DNA of 64,000 nucleotides from Cellvibrio sp. PSBB023. GTDB lineage: Bacteria > Pseudomonadota > Gammaproteobacteria > Pseudomonadales > Cellvibrionaceae. Of this stretch, positions 10,129 to 19,512 are shown one piece after another; the first letter of the stretch is position 1, and every line of letters begins with the position of its first letter. Below the pieces are notes generated by a model that was given only the letters and a program-made list of their open reading frames with translations, searched no databases and had not been told where the DNA came from. Made by a program: the position numbers and the translations under genes. Where the stretch lies: positions 744,001-808,000 of the forward strand of contig NZ_CP019799.1 in NCBI RefSeq assembly GCF_002007605.1, in the 5' to 3' direction.

Positions 10129-10170
10129 TCGCACCAGCCCAACCATTTTAGTCTCAAGGTATTCAAGGTT

Positions 10171-11331
10171 TTGCGTAAACCCGTTTATTTAGATTATGCC
10201 GCCACTACGCCCGTGGCCCCTGAAGTCGCTACACGCATGGCGCAATGCCTGACGCTGGAGGGGAATTTTGCCAACCCTGCGTCCCGCTCCCATGTCTATG
10301 GCTGGCAAGCAGAAGAATTGGTAGAAGAGGCGCGGGCTCAGGTTGCGCAATTAATTAACGCTGATCCACGCGAAATTGTATGGACCAGCGGCGCCACCGA
10401 GGCTAATAACCTTGCACTCAAAGGAATTGCAGAAAGCTATCGTGCGGCCCATCCGCAGGGTGGCCATATTGTTGTTTCAGCAATAGAACACAAAGCCGTG
10501 CTCGACCCTGTGACATGGCTTGAACATCAGGGGTTTAGCGTTACCCGGTTAGTGCCAACGCCAGAGGGGATCGTCACTGGCGATGCACTCACTGCCGCAC
10601 TGCGGGCGGATACGTTTTTAGTGAGCATCATGCAGGTCAACAATGAGCTGGGCTGCATCAATGATATTCAGTCCCTGGCGGCGATCTGTAATGCCCGTGA
10701 CATTTTATTTCATTGCGATGCGGCGCAAAGTGCCGGAAAAATCGCAATCGATGTCAGGGCGTTGAATGTGGATTTGCTCTCGCTGTCGGCACATAAATTT
10801 TATGGCCCCAAGGGTGTTGGTGCGCTGTATGTGAAGCGTGCAGCCAATGTAAAAGTGAGCGCACAAATTCACGGTGGTGGACACGAGCGCGGTATGCGTT
10901 CCGGCACCCTGGCAACCCATCAGCTAGTTGGAATGGGGGAGGCGGCCAAATTGGCGCAGGCGCATCTTGTTGCGGATGCTGAACGTATCAAAGCCCTGCG
11001 CGATCATTTATGGCAAGCAATCGCGTCCTTGCCCGGTGTAACACGCAATGGTTCCAGCAGTGCCTGCGTGAGTGGCATCTTGAATGTCGCCTTTGGCAAT
11101 GCTGATGGCGAAATGTTGTTGCTGTCGCTGCGTGAATTGGCTATTTCCAGTGGGTCAGCGTGCAATTCAGCCAGTATGTCACCCAGCTATGTGCTCAAAG
11201 CCATAGGGCTGAGCGATGCGGCAGCTCAAGCATCGTTGCGTTTTAGTATTGGCCGTTATACCACGGCTGAAGAAATTGAATTTGCGATTGAACATCTGCG
11301 CAGTGTGATCAGCAAACTGCAAAAGGCCTAG
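10171..11331 (+). CDS. iscS: Cysteine desulfurase, IscS-like (group I), short C terminus
   Basis: A pyridoxal-phosphate enzyme that removes sulfur from cysteine as a persulfide for cluster assembly. It starts at TTG 10171 (no in-frame ATG precedes the conserved KPVYLDYAATTPV). The PLP lysine is Lys209 in LSAHKFYGPKG and the sulfur-carrying cysteine is Cys331 in SSGSACNSA. At 386 residues it is shorter than E. coli IscS (404): it ends at LRSVISKLQKA and lacks the C-terminal tail that touches the IscU scaffold. No iscU follows; sufB does. It may therefore serve SufBCD, tRNA thiolation or other acceptors. A second desulfurase (sufS) is in the same operon. Confidence 0.9.
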   Translation: MRKPVYLDYAATTPVAPEVATRMAQCLTLEGNFANPASRSHVYGWQAEELVEEARAQVAQLINADPREIVWTSGATEANNLALKGIAESYRAAHPQGGHIVVSAIEHKAVLDPVTWLEHQGFSVTRLVPTPEGIVTGDALTAALRADTFLVSIMQVNNELGCINDIQSLAAICNARDILFHCDAAQSAGKIAIDVRALNVDLLSLSAHKFYGPKGVGALYVKRAANVKVSAQIHGGGHERGMRSGTLATHQLVGMGEAAKLAQAHLVADAERIKALRDHLWQAIASLPGVTRNGSSSACVSGILNVAFGNADGEMLLLSLRELAISSGSACNSASMSPSYVLKAIGLSDAAAQASLRFSIGRYTTAEEIEFAIEHLRSVISKLQKA

Positions 11332-11364
11332 TGTTTTCAGGTCGCCGCAAACAAGGTAATTATC

Positions 11365-12801
11365 ATGTCTGAACAAGTCGAACAGCTCATCAAAAAAGAA
11401 TATGCCGCTGGTTTTCATACGGCGATTGATGCAGAAACCTTGCCTCCTGGCTTAAACGAAGATGTGATTCGTTTTATTTCCGCCAAGAAAAATGAGCCAG
11501 AGTGGTTGCTGGAATGGCGCCTTAAGGCCTATCAGTCATGGCTTGAGATGAGCGAGCCGGAGTGGGCTCACGTTAAATATGACGATATCGACTTTCAGGC
11601 GGTGTCCTATTACTCCGCGCCAAAATCCATGGATTCCAAACCCAAAAGTCTGGATGAAGTTGACCCGGAATTACTGCGCACCTACGAAAAGCTTGGCATT
11701 CCCTTGCATGAGCAAGCGGCATTAGCGGGCGTTGCCATGGATGTGGTGTTTGACTCTGTGTCAGTCGTGACAACCTTTCGTGAAAAATTACTCGAAGTCG
11801 GTGTGATTTTTTGTTCAATCAGCGAAGCGGTGCATAAGTATCCCGAGCTGGTTAAAAAATACATTGGCTCTGTAGTGCCGCAAAAAGACAACTACTATGC
11901 CGCGCTAAATTCAGCCGTCTTCTCGGACGGTTCCTTTGTATACATTCCCAAAGGCGTGCGCTGCCCAATGGAGTTGTCTACCTACTTTCGCATCAACGAG
12001 CAAAATACCGGTCAGTTTGAGCGCACATTGATTGTTGCTGACGAAGGCTCCCATGTGAGTTATCTCGAAGGCTGTACGGCCCCCATGCGCGATGAAAACC
12101 AATTGCATGCGGCGGTTGTTGAATTGATCGCGTTGGATAACGCCGAAATCAAATATTCAACAGTGCAAAACTGGTACCCGGGCAACGAAGAAGGCAAGGG
12201 CGGTATTTACAACTTTGTGACCAAGCGCGGTGTATGTCACACCAATGCCAAAATTTCCTGGACGCAAGTTGAGACAGGTTCTGCCGTCACCTGGAAATAC
12301 CCCAGCTGTATTTTGCGTGGCGATAACAGCGTAGGCGAATTTTATTCCGTCGCCTTGACCAATAATTATCAGCAGGCCGATACCGGCACCAAGATGATTC
12401 ACATCGGCAAAAACACTCGCTCGACTATTATCTCCAAGGGTATTTCGGCAGGCAAAAGTTCCAACGCTTATCGCGGCTTGGTGCGCATCAACCCGGGCGC
12501 CGAAGGGGCGCGCAATTACACCCAGTGCGATTCGCTATTGATCGGTGATAAATGCGGCGCGCATACCTTTCCTTATATCGAAAGCAGAAATCCCTCAGCA
12601 GTTATTGAGCACGAAGCGACTACATCAAAAGTCAGTGAAGACCAGATGTTTTTGTGCCAGCAGCGCGGGTTGGATGCAGAGAAGGCCGTTTCCATGATTG
12701 TGAATGGTTTCTGCCGCGAAGTATTTAAAGAGTTACCCATGGAATTTGCCGTAGAGGCTGGAAAATTGCTGGAAGTGAGCCTTGAAGGTTCTGTTGGTTA
12801 G
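11365..12801 (+). CDS. sufB: Fe-S cluster scaffold subunit SufB
   Basis: A 478-residue SufB, full length for the family. It forms the SufBC2D scaffold on which clusters are assembled in the cytosol. Conserved landmarks include [31 protein letters not shown] and, near the C terminus, the block [20 protein letters not shown] with a cysteine at the position known to accept sulfur from SufE in E. coli SufB (recalled alignment). The start follows the ribosome binding site AAGGT. It lies 33 bases after iscS. A 110-base gap with a hairpin separates it from sufC, the widest gap in the operon. Confidence 0.97.
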   Translation: MSEQVEQLIKKEYAAGFHTAIDAETLPPGLNEDVIRFISAKKNEPEWLLEWRLKAYQSWLEMSEPEWAHVKYDDIDFQAVSYYSAPKSMDSKPKSLDEVDPELLRTYEKLGIPLHEQAALAGVAMDVVFDSVSVVTTFREKLLEVGVIFCSISEAVHKYPELVKKYIGSVVPQKDNYYAALNSAVFSDGSFVYIPKGVRCPMELSTYFRINEQNTGQFERTLIVADEGSHVSYLEGCTAPMRDENQLHAAVVELIALDNAEIKYSTVQNWYPGNEEGKGGIYNFVTKRGVCHTNAKISWTQVETGSAVTWKYPSCILRGDNSVGEFYSVALTNNYQQADTGTKMIHIGKNTRSTIISKGISAGKSSNAYRGLVRINPGAEGARNYTQCDSLLIGDKCGAHTFPYIESRNPSAVIEHEATTSKVSEDQMFLCQQRGLDAEKAVSMIVNGFCREVFKELPMEFAVEAGKLLEVSLEGSVG

Positions 12802-12829
12802 TCGGGTGATAAGGCTTTGCCTGTGAGCA

Positions 12830-12865
12830 TTTTTTGGCAATCCAAAAAACGCGCTCCTACAAAAA
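12830..12865. repeat. Hairpin plus REP-like half element inside the suf operon
   Basis: T6GG-CAAT-CCA6 (12830-12849) forms an 8-bp AT-rich hairpin. It is followed at 12850-12865 by CGCGCTCCTACAAAAA; its reverse complement TTTTTGTAGGAGCGCG resembles the core of Pseudomonas REP sequences (TGTAGGAGCG). I found no second copy. It could be a decayed REP element or a processing/attenuation signal between sufB and sufC. Confidence 0.4.
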
Positions 12866-12911
12866 CCAGAAATTGAATTTACCGTGTTAGAAATTATCGG
12901 ACTGAAAATTT

Positions 12912-13661
12912 ATGTTATGCATTACTGATTTGTTTGCACGCGTTGAAGATAAAGAAATTATCAAAGGGTTGAACCTGACCATCAAACCCGGCGAGGTTCA
13001 CGCCATTATGGGGCCTAACGGTGCGGGCAAAAGTACATTGGGTAACGTGCTTTCAGGTCGTGACGGCTATGAAGCAACGGCCGGTACAGTCAGCTTCAAC
13101 GGTAAGGATTTGTTCGAGCTGGACATTGAAGAGCGCGCGCGTGAAGGGTTGTTTCTGGCGTTCCAATATCCGGTGGAAATTCCCGGTGTAAGCAACATGG
13201 AATTTTTGAAGGCTGCCGTTGATGCCAAGCGCAAGCATCATGGTCAGCCGGAACTGTCAGCCATTGAATTTATGAAAATGGCGCGCGAAGCCAGCAAGCG
13301 CGTTAATCTGGACCAGGCTTTTTTAAAGCGCGGTGTGAATGAAGGCTTTTCCGGTGGCGAGAAAAAGCGCAACGAAATTATGCAAATGATGTTGCTTGAG
13401 CCGAGCTTGTGCATCCTCGATGAAACCGACTCCGGTTTGGATATTGATGCCCTGCAAGTTGTTGCCAGCGGTGTCAATGCAATGCGTTCACCGGAGCGCA
13501 GCTTTATTGTTGTGACTCACTACCAGCGTCTGCTGGATTACATAGTGCCGGATTATGTCCACGTATTAGCTAATGGACGTATTGTTAAAACCGGTGGTAA
13601 AGAGCTGGCGCTGGAGCTGGAAGAAAAAGGCTATAGCTGGCTTGAAACCGAGGCCGTATAA
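12912..13661 (+). CDS. sufC: Fe-S assembly ATPase SufC
   Basis: A 249-residue ABC-type ATPase that drives the SufBCD scaffold. Walker A is GPNGAGKST (residues 34-42), the family signature is FSGGEKKRNEI and Walker B is LCILDETDSGLD, with the switch histidine in VVTHYQRLL. It starts MLCITDLFARVEDKEIIKGL, as SufC proteins do. The ribosome binding site in front is poor, which fits a highly co-regulated operon with translation set partly by upstream genes, or the effect of the hairpin at 12830. sufD starts two bases after its stop. Confidence 0.97.
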   Translation: MLCITDLFARVEDKEIIKGLNLTIKPGEVHAIMGPNGAGKSTLGNVLSGRDGYEATAGTVSFNGKDLFELDIEERAREGLFLAFQYPVEIPGVSNMEFLKAAVDAKRKHHGQPELSAIEFMKMAREASKRVNLDQAFLKRGVNEGFSGGEKKRNEIMQMMLLEPSLCILDETDSGLDIDALQVVASGVNAMRSPERSFIVVTHYQRLLDYIVPDYVHVLANGRIVKTGGKELALELEEKGYSWLETEAV

Positions 13662-13663
13662 CC

Positions 13664-14977
13664 ATGACCGATTTTCAACAACAGGCGATCAAACTAGCCG
13701 CGCAACAACAGCCTTTGGCATGGTTGGAGCATTTCCGTGCACTGGCTGCCAATGAGTGGTTGGCTCAGCCTTGGCCTACGCGCAAAACAGAGCATTGGAA
13801 ATACACACCGCTTCAGGGGTTGCAGAAAACACAACTGACTTCCTGGGGGGGTGCTGGTATTGCGGCAAATCATGTGCAAAGCGAGTTTATTCCGCTGGAT
13901 GCGCATCGCTTGGTATTTGTGAATGGCGTGCTTGATGTTGCCAACTCAACGATGGAATCAACTTATCTGGTGCGTTTTTCACAGGCCAGTGCAGAGCAGC
14001 AGGCATTAATCCAAACCCATTTGGGCAAGATTGTGGAGGGCGAGCGCCATTTGTTTGCCACCTTGAATAATGCCTGGCTGGATGATGGTGTATTGCTGCA
14101 TGTGCCGCGCAACCAACGACTCGATAAGCCGGTTTATATCGTCAATATCGCAACGGATACTTGTGCGGCCAATCAGCGGTTGTTGATTGTGCTGGATGAC
14201 AATGCTCAAGCGGAAGTGATTGAGCATTACTTTTCGCAGGCAGATATTCAGGACGGTTTTGCCAACTCGCTGACTGAAATCCACATCGGCGATGGCGCTC
14301 AGCTGCAGCATTATCGACTTAATCTTGAAGCCGAACAGGCTCAGCATATTGGTGCTGTGCATGTGAATTTGCAGCGCAATGCACGCCTGCGCGGATTCGC
14401 CTTGGCGTTGGGTGCCCGTGTGATGCGGATTGATTACCAAATCAATCACCGCGGCCAAGGGGCCGAGCTGGATTTGCAGGGTATTTACGTGCCGCGCAAC
14501 CAGCAGGTTGTGGATTATCACACCAATGTTTGCCACTGGGTTCCTCACTGCACGTCCAATGAAGTATTTCGCGGCATTATCAGCGATTCGGCTCAAGCTA
14601 TTTTTAATGGCCGTATCTACATTCACAAAGACGCACAAAAAACCTTGGCTGAATTGAGCAATAAAAATTTGCTGACATCCAACAAGGCAGAAATTAATAC
14701 CAAGCCAGAGTTGGAAATTTATGCCGACGATGTGAAGTGTGCTCATGGTGCGACGATTAGCCAGCTCAATGAAAATGCACGCTATTACTTGCAAAGCCGC
14801 GGGCTGTCGCGTGCAGATGCGGATGTCATGTTGAGTTTTGGTTTTATCAATGAGTTGCTGGAACAGATTGCCCAGCCAGCAGTGCACGATTATCTGCAGC
14901 CGCGCCTTGCGGCCCTGTTTGGGCGTGATATGAGTTTGCATACCGCTGCCGGTATGGCGGAGCTGAGCAATGACTAA
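13664..14977 (+). CDS. sufD: Fe-S scaffold subunit SufD
   Basis: A 437-residue SufD, paralogue of SufB and its partner in the SufBC2D complex. The N-terminal block TRKTEHWKYTPLQGL is the usual SufD signature, and the C-terminal core includes DVKCAHGATISQLNENARYY with the conserved histidine. It starts two bases after sufC and its end overlaps sufS by eight bases, so translation of the three genes is likely coupled. Confidence 0.96.
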   Translation: MTDFQQQAIKLAAQQQPLAWLEHFRALAANEWLAQPWPTRKTEHWKYTPLQGLQKTQLTSWGGAGIAANHVQSEFIPLDAHRLVFVNGVLDVANSTMESTYLVRFSQASAEQQALIQTHLGKIVEGERHLFATLNNAWLDDGVLLHVPRNQRLDKPVYIVNIATDTCAANQRLLIVLDDNAQAEVIEHYFSQADIQDGFANSLTEIHIGDGAQLQHYRLNLEAEQAQHIGAVHVNLQRNARLRGFALALGARVMRIDYQINHRGQGAELDLQGIYVPRNQQVVDYHTNVCHWVPHCTSNEVFRGIISDSAQAIFNGRIYIHKDAQKTLAELSNKNLLTSNKAEINTKPELEIYADDVKCAHGATISQLNENARYYLQSRGLSRADADVMLSFGFINELLEQIAQPAVHDYLQPRLAALFGRDMSLHTAAGMAELSND

Positions 14978-16199
14978 ATCCGGATTCGATGTAGAGCGGA
15001 TTCGCGCTGACTTTCCGATCTTGCATCAGCAAGTAAATGGTCAGCCGCTGGTGTATTTGGATAATGCGGCAACAACGCAAAAACCGGAGCAGGTGATAGC
15101 TGCAATCAGTGATTACTATCGCACGGACAACAGCAATGTGCATCGCGGTGCTCATGCTTTGGCGGATCGCGCCACAGTAAAGTTTGAAGCGGCGCGCGAA
15201 AAAGTAGCGCAATTTTTAAATGCACCCGCGGCAAAACAAATTATATGGACTCGAGGCACCACAGAAAGTATTAATTTGGTTGCTGCCTCTTGGGGTAAGG
15301 CTAATTTAAAACCGGGTGACCGGATTCTGGTATCGGCGATGGAGCATCACGCCAATATAGTGCCCTGGCAATTTGCTGCCCAGGCTACAGGCGCGACGCT
15401 TGAACCTATTCCCGTAGATGCTCATGGCAATATCAATATGCTGGCGTTCGATAGCATGTTGGATTCCCATGTGAAAATGGTTGCCGTAGGGCATGTTTCC
15501 AATGCAATGGGAACTATTAACCCGATCGAGAAAATCATTACTCTGGCCCATGCGGTGGGGGCGCGAGTGCTGATTGATGGCGCGCAAGCGGTGAGCCATT
15601 GGGCGGTGGATGTGCAGAAACTCAATTGTGATTTTTATGTTTTTTCTGCCCACAAATTATTCGGCCCAACAGGCTTGGGTGTGCTCTACGGTAAGGAAGA
15701 TTTACTCAACTCCATGCCACCTTATCAGGGCGGCGGGGAGATGATCGAAACTGTTTCTTTTGCGGGCACAACATTTAATCAGTTGCCTTATAAGTTTGAA
15801 GCGGGCACACCGGATATTGCCGGTGCGATTGGCTTGGGAGCCGCGATTGATTATTTAAATGCACTGGATCGCGTTGCTGCCGCTGAGCATGAGCAGGCAT
15901 TATTGGCTTATGCAGAAGAAAAAGCGCGTGCAACGTCCGGGCTGACATTGGTGGGTACTGCTCCCCACAAAACCTCGGTAATGAGTTTTTTAATTGATGG
16001 TGCCCATCCTGCAGATGTGGGTGTGTTGCTTGATAAGCAAGGCGTTGCCGTGCGCACAGGCAATCACTGCGCCCAGCCAATCATGGATCAGTTTGCCATT
16101 CCGGGTACTGTGCGCGCGAGTTTCAGTTTTTATAACACCTTTGCTGAGGTGGATCGTTTATTCGCAGCGATTGAAAAAGCAAAAACGTTTTTAGTCTGA
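14970..16199 (+). CDS. sufS: Cysteine desulfurase SufS (group II)
   Basis: A 409-residue PLP enzyme of the SufS/CsdA class. The PLP lysine is Lys229 in VFSAHKLFGPTG and the catalytic cysteine is Cys367 in RTGNHCAQPIMD, in the buried group II setting that needs SufE to draw off the persulfide. SufE is encoded at the end of the same operon. The start overlaps sufD by eight bases. With iscS upstream, the operon encodes two desulfurases of different groups. Confidence 0.97.
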   Translation: MTKSGFDVERIRADFPILHQQVNGQPLVYLDNAATTQKPEQVIAAISDYYRTDNSNVHRGAHALADRATVKFEAAREKVAQFLNAPAAKQIIWTRGTTESINLVAASWGKANLKPGDRILVSAMEHHANIVPWQFAAQATGATLEPIPVDAHGNINMLAFDSMLDSHVKMVAVGHVSNAMGTINPIEKIITLAHAVGARVLIDGAQAVSHWAVDVQKLNCDFYVFSAHKLFGPTGLGVLYGKEDLLNSMPPYQGGGEMIETVSFAGTTFNQLPYKFEAGTPDIAGAIGLGAAIDYLNALDRVAAAEHEQALLAYAEEKARATSGLTLVGTAPHKTSVMSFLIDGAHPADVGVLLDKQGVAVRTGNHCAQPIMDQFAIPGTVRASFSFYNTFAEVDRLFAAIEKAKTFLV

Positions 16200-16248
16200 T
16201 GATGGCTTCTATCATCCTGAGTAATTGTGATGTTTGTCGGAGTAGATC

Positions 16249-16611
16249 ATGAGTATCGCTTCATTTGACCCGCAACAAGACACTGTAGTTGTTACGCCTG
16301 CGGCAGCGGCGCACTTCAAGCGTCAGCTCAGCACCAGTAAAGAACCTGCAACGGCGGTTAGGCTGAGTGTTAAGCAGAGCGGCTGCACTGGCTGGAAATA
16401 TGTTGTTGATCTGGTGGCTGAAGGTAAGCCTGATGATTTGCATGTGCCCTTGGCAGACGGTGTTGAATTGTTGGTGGACGTGAACAGTCTGTCGGTGGTT
16501 AGTGGTACGGAAATCGATTATGTGACTGAAGGTGTGAATCGCCAGCTTCGGTTCAATAATCCGCGCGTTAAGGATTATTGCGGCTGTGGTGAAAGTTTTA
16601 GTGTTAATTAA
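16249..16611 (+). CDS. sufA: A-type Fe-S carrier protein SufA
   Basis: A 120-residue IscA/SufA/ErpA-family carrier. The three cluster-binding cysteines are Cys46 (QSGCTGWKY), Cys111 and Cys113 (YCGCGESFSVN). It accepts a cluster from SufBCD and passes it to apo-enzymes. Its place between sufS and sufT favours SufA rather than the free-standing ErpA or IscA, though the subfamily cannot be fixed by eye. It starts at ATG 16249 with a GGAG box at 16240-16243. Confidence 0.9.
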   Translation: MSIASFDPQQDTVVVTPAAAAHFKRQLSTSKEPATAVRLSVKQSGCTGWKYVVDLVAEGKPDDLHVPLADGVELLVDVNSLSVVSGTEIDYVTEGVNRQLRFNNPRVKDYCGCGESFSVN

Positions 16612-16636
16612 CGGGCGCTGTGCCTAGAGAATTTCT

Positions 16637-17173
16637 ATGTCTGAAAGACGCATGGTGGTTGCCCAAACGGATTGCCCAGCACGGCGCGTGCCCGATGGGA
16701 CGCCATTGACTATTCCCGAAGGGACCTTTGTCACCATCACCCAGGCATTGGGTGGCAATTACACGCTGACCTATCACGGGCAAATGGTGAGAGTTGATGG
16801 GACCGATGCCCATCGGCTGGGTTTGGAGCCTACTCATATTGAGTTTCCCGCGCCGCTTGATGATCAAATTATCGAAGCACAGGTCTGGCAGGCGCTGGGC
16901 AGTGTTTATGACCCGGAAATTCCGGTTGATCTGGTGAATTTGGGGCTTATCTACGCCGTGAAAATAGACCAGCAGGCCAAGCAGGTTGATATACAGATGA
17001 CCCTTACCGCACCTGCTTGTGGTATGGGGCCAGTGTTGGTTGGCGATGTCGAGTACCGTGTGCGCTTGGTGCCCAATGTCAAATCCGTCAAGGTTGAACT
17101 GGTGTTCGATCCGCCATGGCAGCGCCATATGATGAGCGAAGAGGCTCAATTGCAAACCGGTATGTTTTACTGA
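16637..17173 (+). CDS. sufT: Fe-S maturation factor SufT (MIP18/DUF59 domain)
   Basis: A 178-residue protein. The C-terminal half is a MIP18/DUF59 domain with VYDPEIPVDLVNLGLIY and TLTAPACGMGPVLVGDVE, which carries the conserved cysteine. The N-terminal part has an HCP-like extension typical of SufT as found in suf operons. SufT helps deliver clusters to target proteins under high Fe-S demand; its mechanism is not settled. It sits between sufA and sufE, separated from each by short gaps. Confidence 0.88.
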   Translation: MSERRMVVAQTDCPARRVPDGTPLTIPEGTFVTITQALGGNYTLTYHGQMVRVDGTDAHRLGLEPTHIEFPAPLDDQIIEAQVWQALGSVYDPEIPVDLVNLGLIYAVKIDQQAKQVDIQMTLTAPACGMGPVLVGDVEYRVRLVPNVKSVKVELVFDPPWQRHMMSEEAQLQTGMFY

Positions 17174-17211
17174 GTTGCCTGTTTTACTGATTGCTACCGC
17201 CAGGAATACAC

Positions 17212-17634
17212 ATGACCCAATTTGGTATAGATGTCACGGCTGAGGATATTGTCGATACCCTCGGCTTCTTTGATAACTGGGAAGAGCGCTACAAGTACAT
17301 TATTGACCTGGGCAAAGAGCTGCCACCAATGGATAGTGCATTGCGCAATGACCAATATTTGGTTCGCGGTTGTCAGAGCCAGGTATGGCTAGTGGATGAG
17401 TGGCGTGACGGAAAGCTATTTTTTCAGGCGGACAGCGATGCTTTCATCGTCAAGGGGTTGCTTGGTGTGGTCTTGGCAGCATTTAACGGCAAAACGCCCG
17501 GTGAAATATTGAGCGTTGATATAGATGCCTATTTTGGCCAACTGGATTTATTGCAGCATTTGAGCTCCACCCGGGGGAATGGTCTCAAGGCGATGGTCAA
17601 GCGCATTCAGGAGCGGGCAAGCAGTGCCAACTAG
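17212..17634 (+). CDS. sufE: Sulfur acceptor SufE
   Basis: From the ATG at 17212, preceded by AGGAAT, it is 140 residues; the frame is open from a TTG at 17191 but that adds unconserved residues. The acceptor cysteine is Cys54 in VRGCQSQVWLVDE. SufE takes persulfide from SufS and hands it to SufB. It is the last gene of the operon and is followed by a terminator-like hairpin at 17706. Confidence 0.95.
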   Translation: MTQFGIDVTAEDIVDTLGFFDNWEERYKYIIDLGKELPPMDSALRNDQYLVRGCQSQVWLVDEWRDGKLFFQADSDAFIVKGLLGVVLAAFNGKTPGEILSVDIDAYFGQLDLLQHLSSTRGNGLKAMVKRIQERASSAN

Positions 17635-17705
17635 TCGTCTCCCTGGCAGATAATCCTTAGCCGATTTTGTTTATTAATCAAATAGCTAGCATATAAAAAT
17701 AATGT

Positions 17706-17738
17706 AAACCCGCGTATAATTCGCGGGTTTTGTATTTT
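17706..17738 (+). terminator. Terminator-like hairpin with a TATAAT loop, between suf operon and ndk
   Basis: AAACCCGCG (17706-17714) pairs exactly with CGCGGGTTT (17722-17730), followed by TGTATTTT. The 7-base loop is TATAATT, so a perfect -10 hexamer (17715-17720) occupies the loop and is followed by a GC-rich CGCGGG. The same DNA could end the suf transcript and start the ndk transcript, whose gene begins about 90 bases downstream. No clear -35 is visible. Confidence 0.6.
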
Positions 17739-17810
17739 GTAGGCCCTGAATCGCTGGTTGCGGCGTAGAAGGAGCTAGTCTAACCGGAAACATTGTGTGT
17801 GGAGTCTCTC

Positions 17811-18236
17811 ATGGCTGTTGAACAAACCTTATCAATTATCAAGCCCGATGCTGTTCGCAAGAATCTTATTGGCGCCATCGTCTCTCGCTTCGAGCAGGCG
17901 GGTTTGAGCGTCGTCGCCCAGCGCATGTTGCTGTTAAGTCGTGCCCAAGCTGAAGGGTTTTATGCCGAGCATCAGGGCAAGCCTTTCTTTGATGGCTTGG
18001 TAGATTTCATGACCTCTGGCCCTGTGGTTGTACAGGTGCTCTCGGGCGAAAACGCTATTGCCCTGAATCGTGAGTTGATGGGTGCTACTGATCCTGCTAA
18101 AGCGGCACCAGGCACCATTCGTGCGGATTATGCTGAAGCGATCAACAAGAATGCGGTGCACGGTTCCGACTCACCTACATCCGCTGCGCGCGAAGTGGCT
18201 TATTTCTTCGCGACCCATGAAGTGAATCTTCGTTAA
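17811..18236 (+). CDS. ndk: Nucleoside diphosphate kinase
   Basis: A 141-residue kinase that equalises nucleoside triphosphate pools. The ATG at 17811 gives [18 protein letters not shown], the usual start, with GTGGAG upstream; the longer frame from 17793 is not needed. The phosphohistidine is His117 in [13 protein letters not shown]. It leads a classic gammaproteobacterial cluster (ndk-rlmN-pilF-rodZ-ispG-hisS-yfgM-bamB-der). Confidence 0.97.
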   Translation: MAVEQTLSIIKPDAVRKNLIGAIVSRFEQAGLSVVAQRMLLLSRAQAEGFYAEHQGKPFFDGLVDFMTSGPVVVQVLSGENAIALNRELMGATDPAKAAPGTIRADYAEAINKNAVHGSDSPTSAAREVAYFFATHEVNLR

Positions 18237-18275
18237 TTACCCCTTAGCCCTAATTTTGTTTACAGGTATTGAGCC

Positions 18276-19451
18276 ATGACTGATGTATCCACCTCCATTA
18301 CTTCCGCTGATGCGGTTGCAGAGGGCTCTGCCAAAGTAAACCTCTTAGGGCTGCCGGAAGCCAAGTTGGTTGCTTTTTTTGAATCCATCGGCGAGAAAAA
18401 ATTTCGTGCTATCCAAGTCATGAAATGGATTCATCAGTTGGGTGCCGATAACTTTGAAGACATGACCAATGTCAGCAAAGACTTGCGGGCGAAATTAAAA
18501 AATATTGCCGAAATTCGCTTGCCCGAAGTAGTGCAGCAATTTGACTCAACCGATGGCACGCGCAAGTTTCTGATTCGTGTCAGTGGTGGCAGCGTTATTG
18601 AAACGGTATTTATTCCTGATGGTGATCGCGGCACCTTGTGTGTTTCCTCCCAAGTGGGTTGCTCATTGGATTGCAGTTTTTGTGCAACGGGTAAACAGGG
18701 TTTTAATCGCGATTTGACCGCCGCTGAAATTATTGGCCAGGTATGGATTGCTGCAAAATCGTTTGGACAATTACAGGCAAATGGCCCGCGTCGTGTTACC
18801 AATGTGGTGATGATGGGAATGGGGGAGCCGCTGCTCAATTTTGATAATGTTGTCGACTCAATGAACCTGATGATGCACGACAACGCCTATGGTATTTCCA
18901 AGCGCCGCGTCACCTTGAGCACCTCTGGTGTGGTTCCCCAGTTGGATCGCTTGAGTCAGTACACAGATGCCTGTCTGGCGATTTCCTTGCATGCGCCTAA
19001 CGATGAATTGCGCAATGAATTGGTGCCCATCAACCGCAAATACCCGATTGCCATGCTGCTTGATTCTGCCAAACGTTATATTTCTGCAATGCCGGATACG
19101 CATCGCAAAATTACCATCGAATACACCTTGATCGATCAAGTCAATGACCGCCCCCATCATGCCCACCAGTTGGCGGAACTCCTGCGCGATGTGCCGGTCA
19201 AGATTAACCTTATTCCGTTTAATCCGTTTAATTTGTCCAACTACAAACGCGTCAGTAACAATGCGCTGCGTAAATTCCAGGACATATTGATGGAGGCTGG
19301 CTATATCACCACGGTGCGTACTACGCGCGGTGACGACATAGATGCAGCTTGTGGTCAGTTAGCGGGGCAGGTGAATGATGTGACGCGTCGCAGTGAGCGC
19401 TATCGCGCGCAATTTGATGAAATTCAAGCAGTGAAGATTGTTAACCAGTAG
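18276..19451 (+). CDS. rlmN: 23S rRNA/tRNA C2-adenine methyltransferase RlmN
   Basis: A 391-residue radical-SAM enzyme that methylates A2503 of 23S rRNA and A37 of some tRNAs. The [4Fe-4S] motif is Cys129-x3-Cys133-x2-Cys136 in [15 protein letters not shown], followed by [13 protein letters not shown]. The C-terminal cysteine of the methyl-relay pair is in [11 protein letters not shown]. It depends on the Fe-S supply made by the neighbouring suf operon. It is 39 bases downstream of ndk. Confidence 0.96.
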   Translation: MTDVSTSITSADAVAEGSAKVNLLGLPEAKLVAFFESIGEKKFRAIQVMKWIHQLGADNFEDMTNVSKDLRAKLKNIAEIRLPEVVQQFDSTDGTRKFLIRVSGGSVIETVFIPDGDRGTLCVSSQVGCSLDCSFCATGKQGFNRDLTAAEIIGQVWIAAKSFGQLQANGPRRVTNVVMMGMGEPLLNFDNVVDSMNLMMHDNAYGISKRRVTLSTSGVVPQLDRLSQYTDACLAISLHAPNDELRNELVPINRKYPIAMLLDSAKRYISAMPDTHRKITIEYTLIDQVNDRPHHAHQLAELLRDVPVKINLIPFNPFNLSNYKRVSNNALRKFQDILMEAGYITTVRTTRGDDIDAACGQLAGQVNDVTRRSERYRAQFDEIQAVKIVNQ

Positions 19452-19512
19452 TTGTATAAAAACAGATTGGCTTCATTAACATCAGTAAGCTTAATTAAGA
19501 GTAGGTGTGTTC

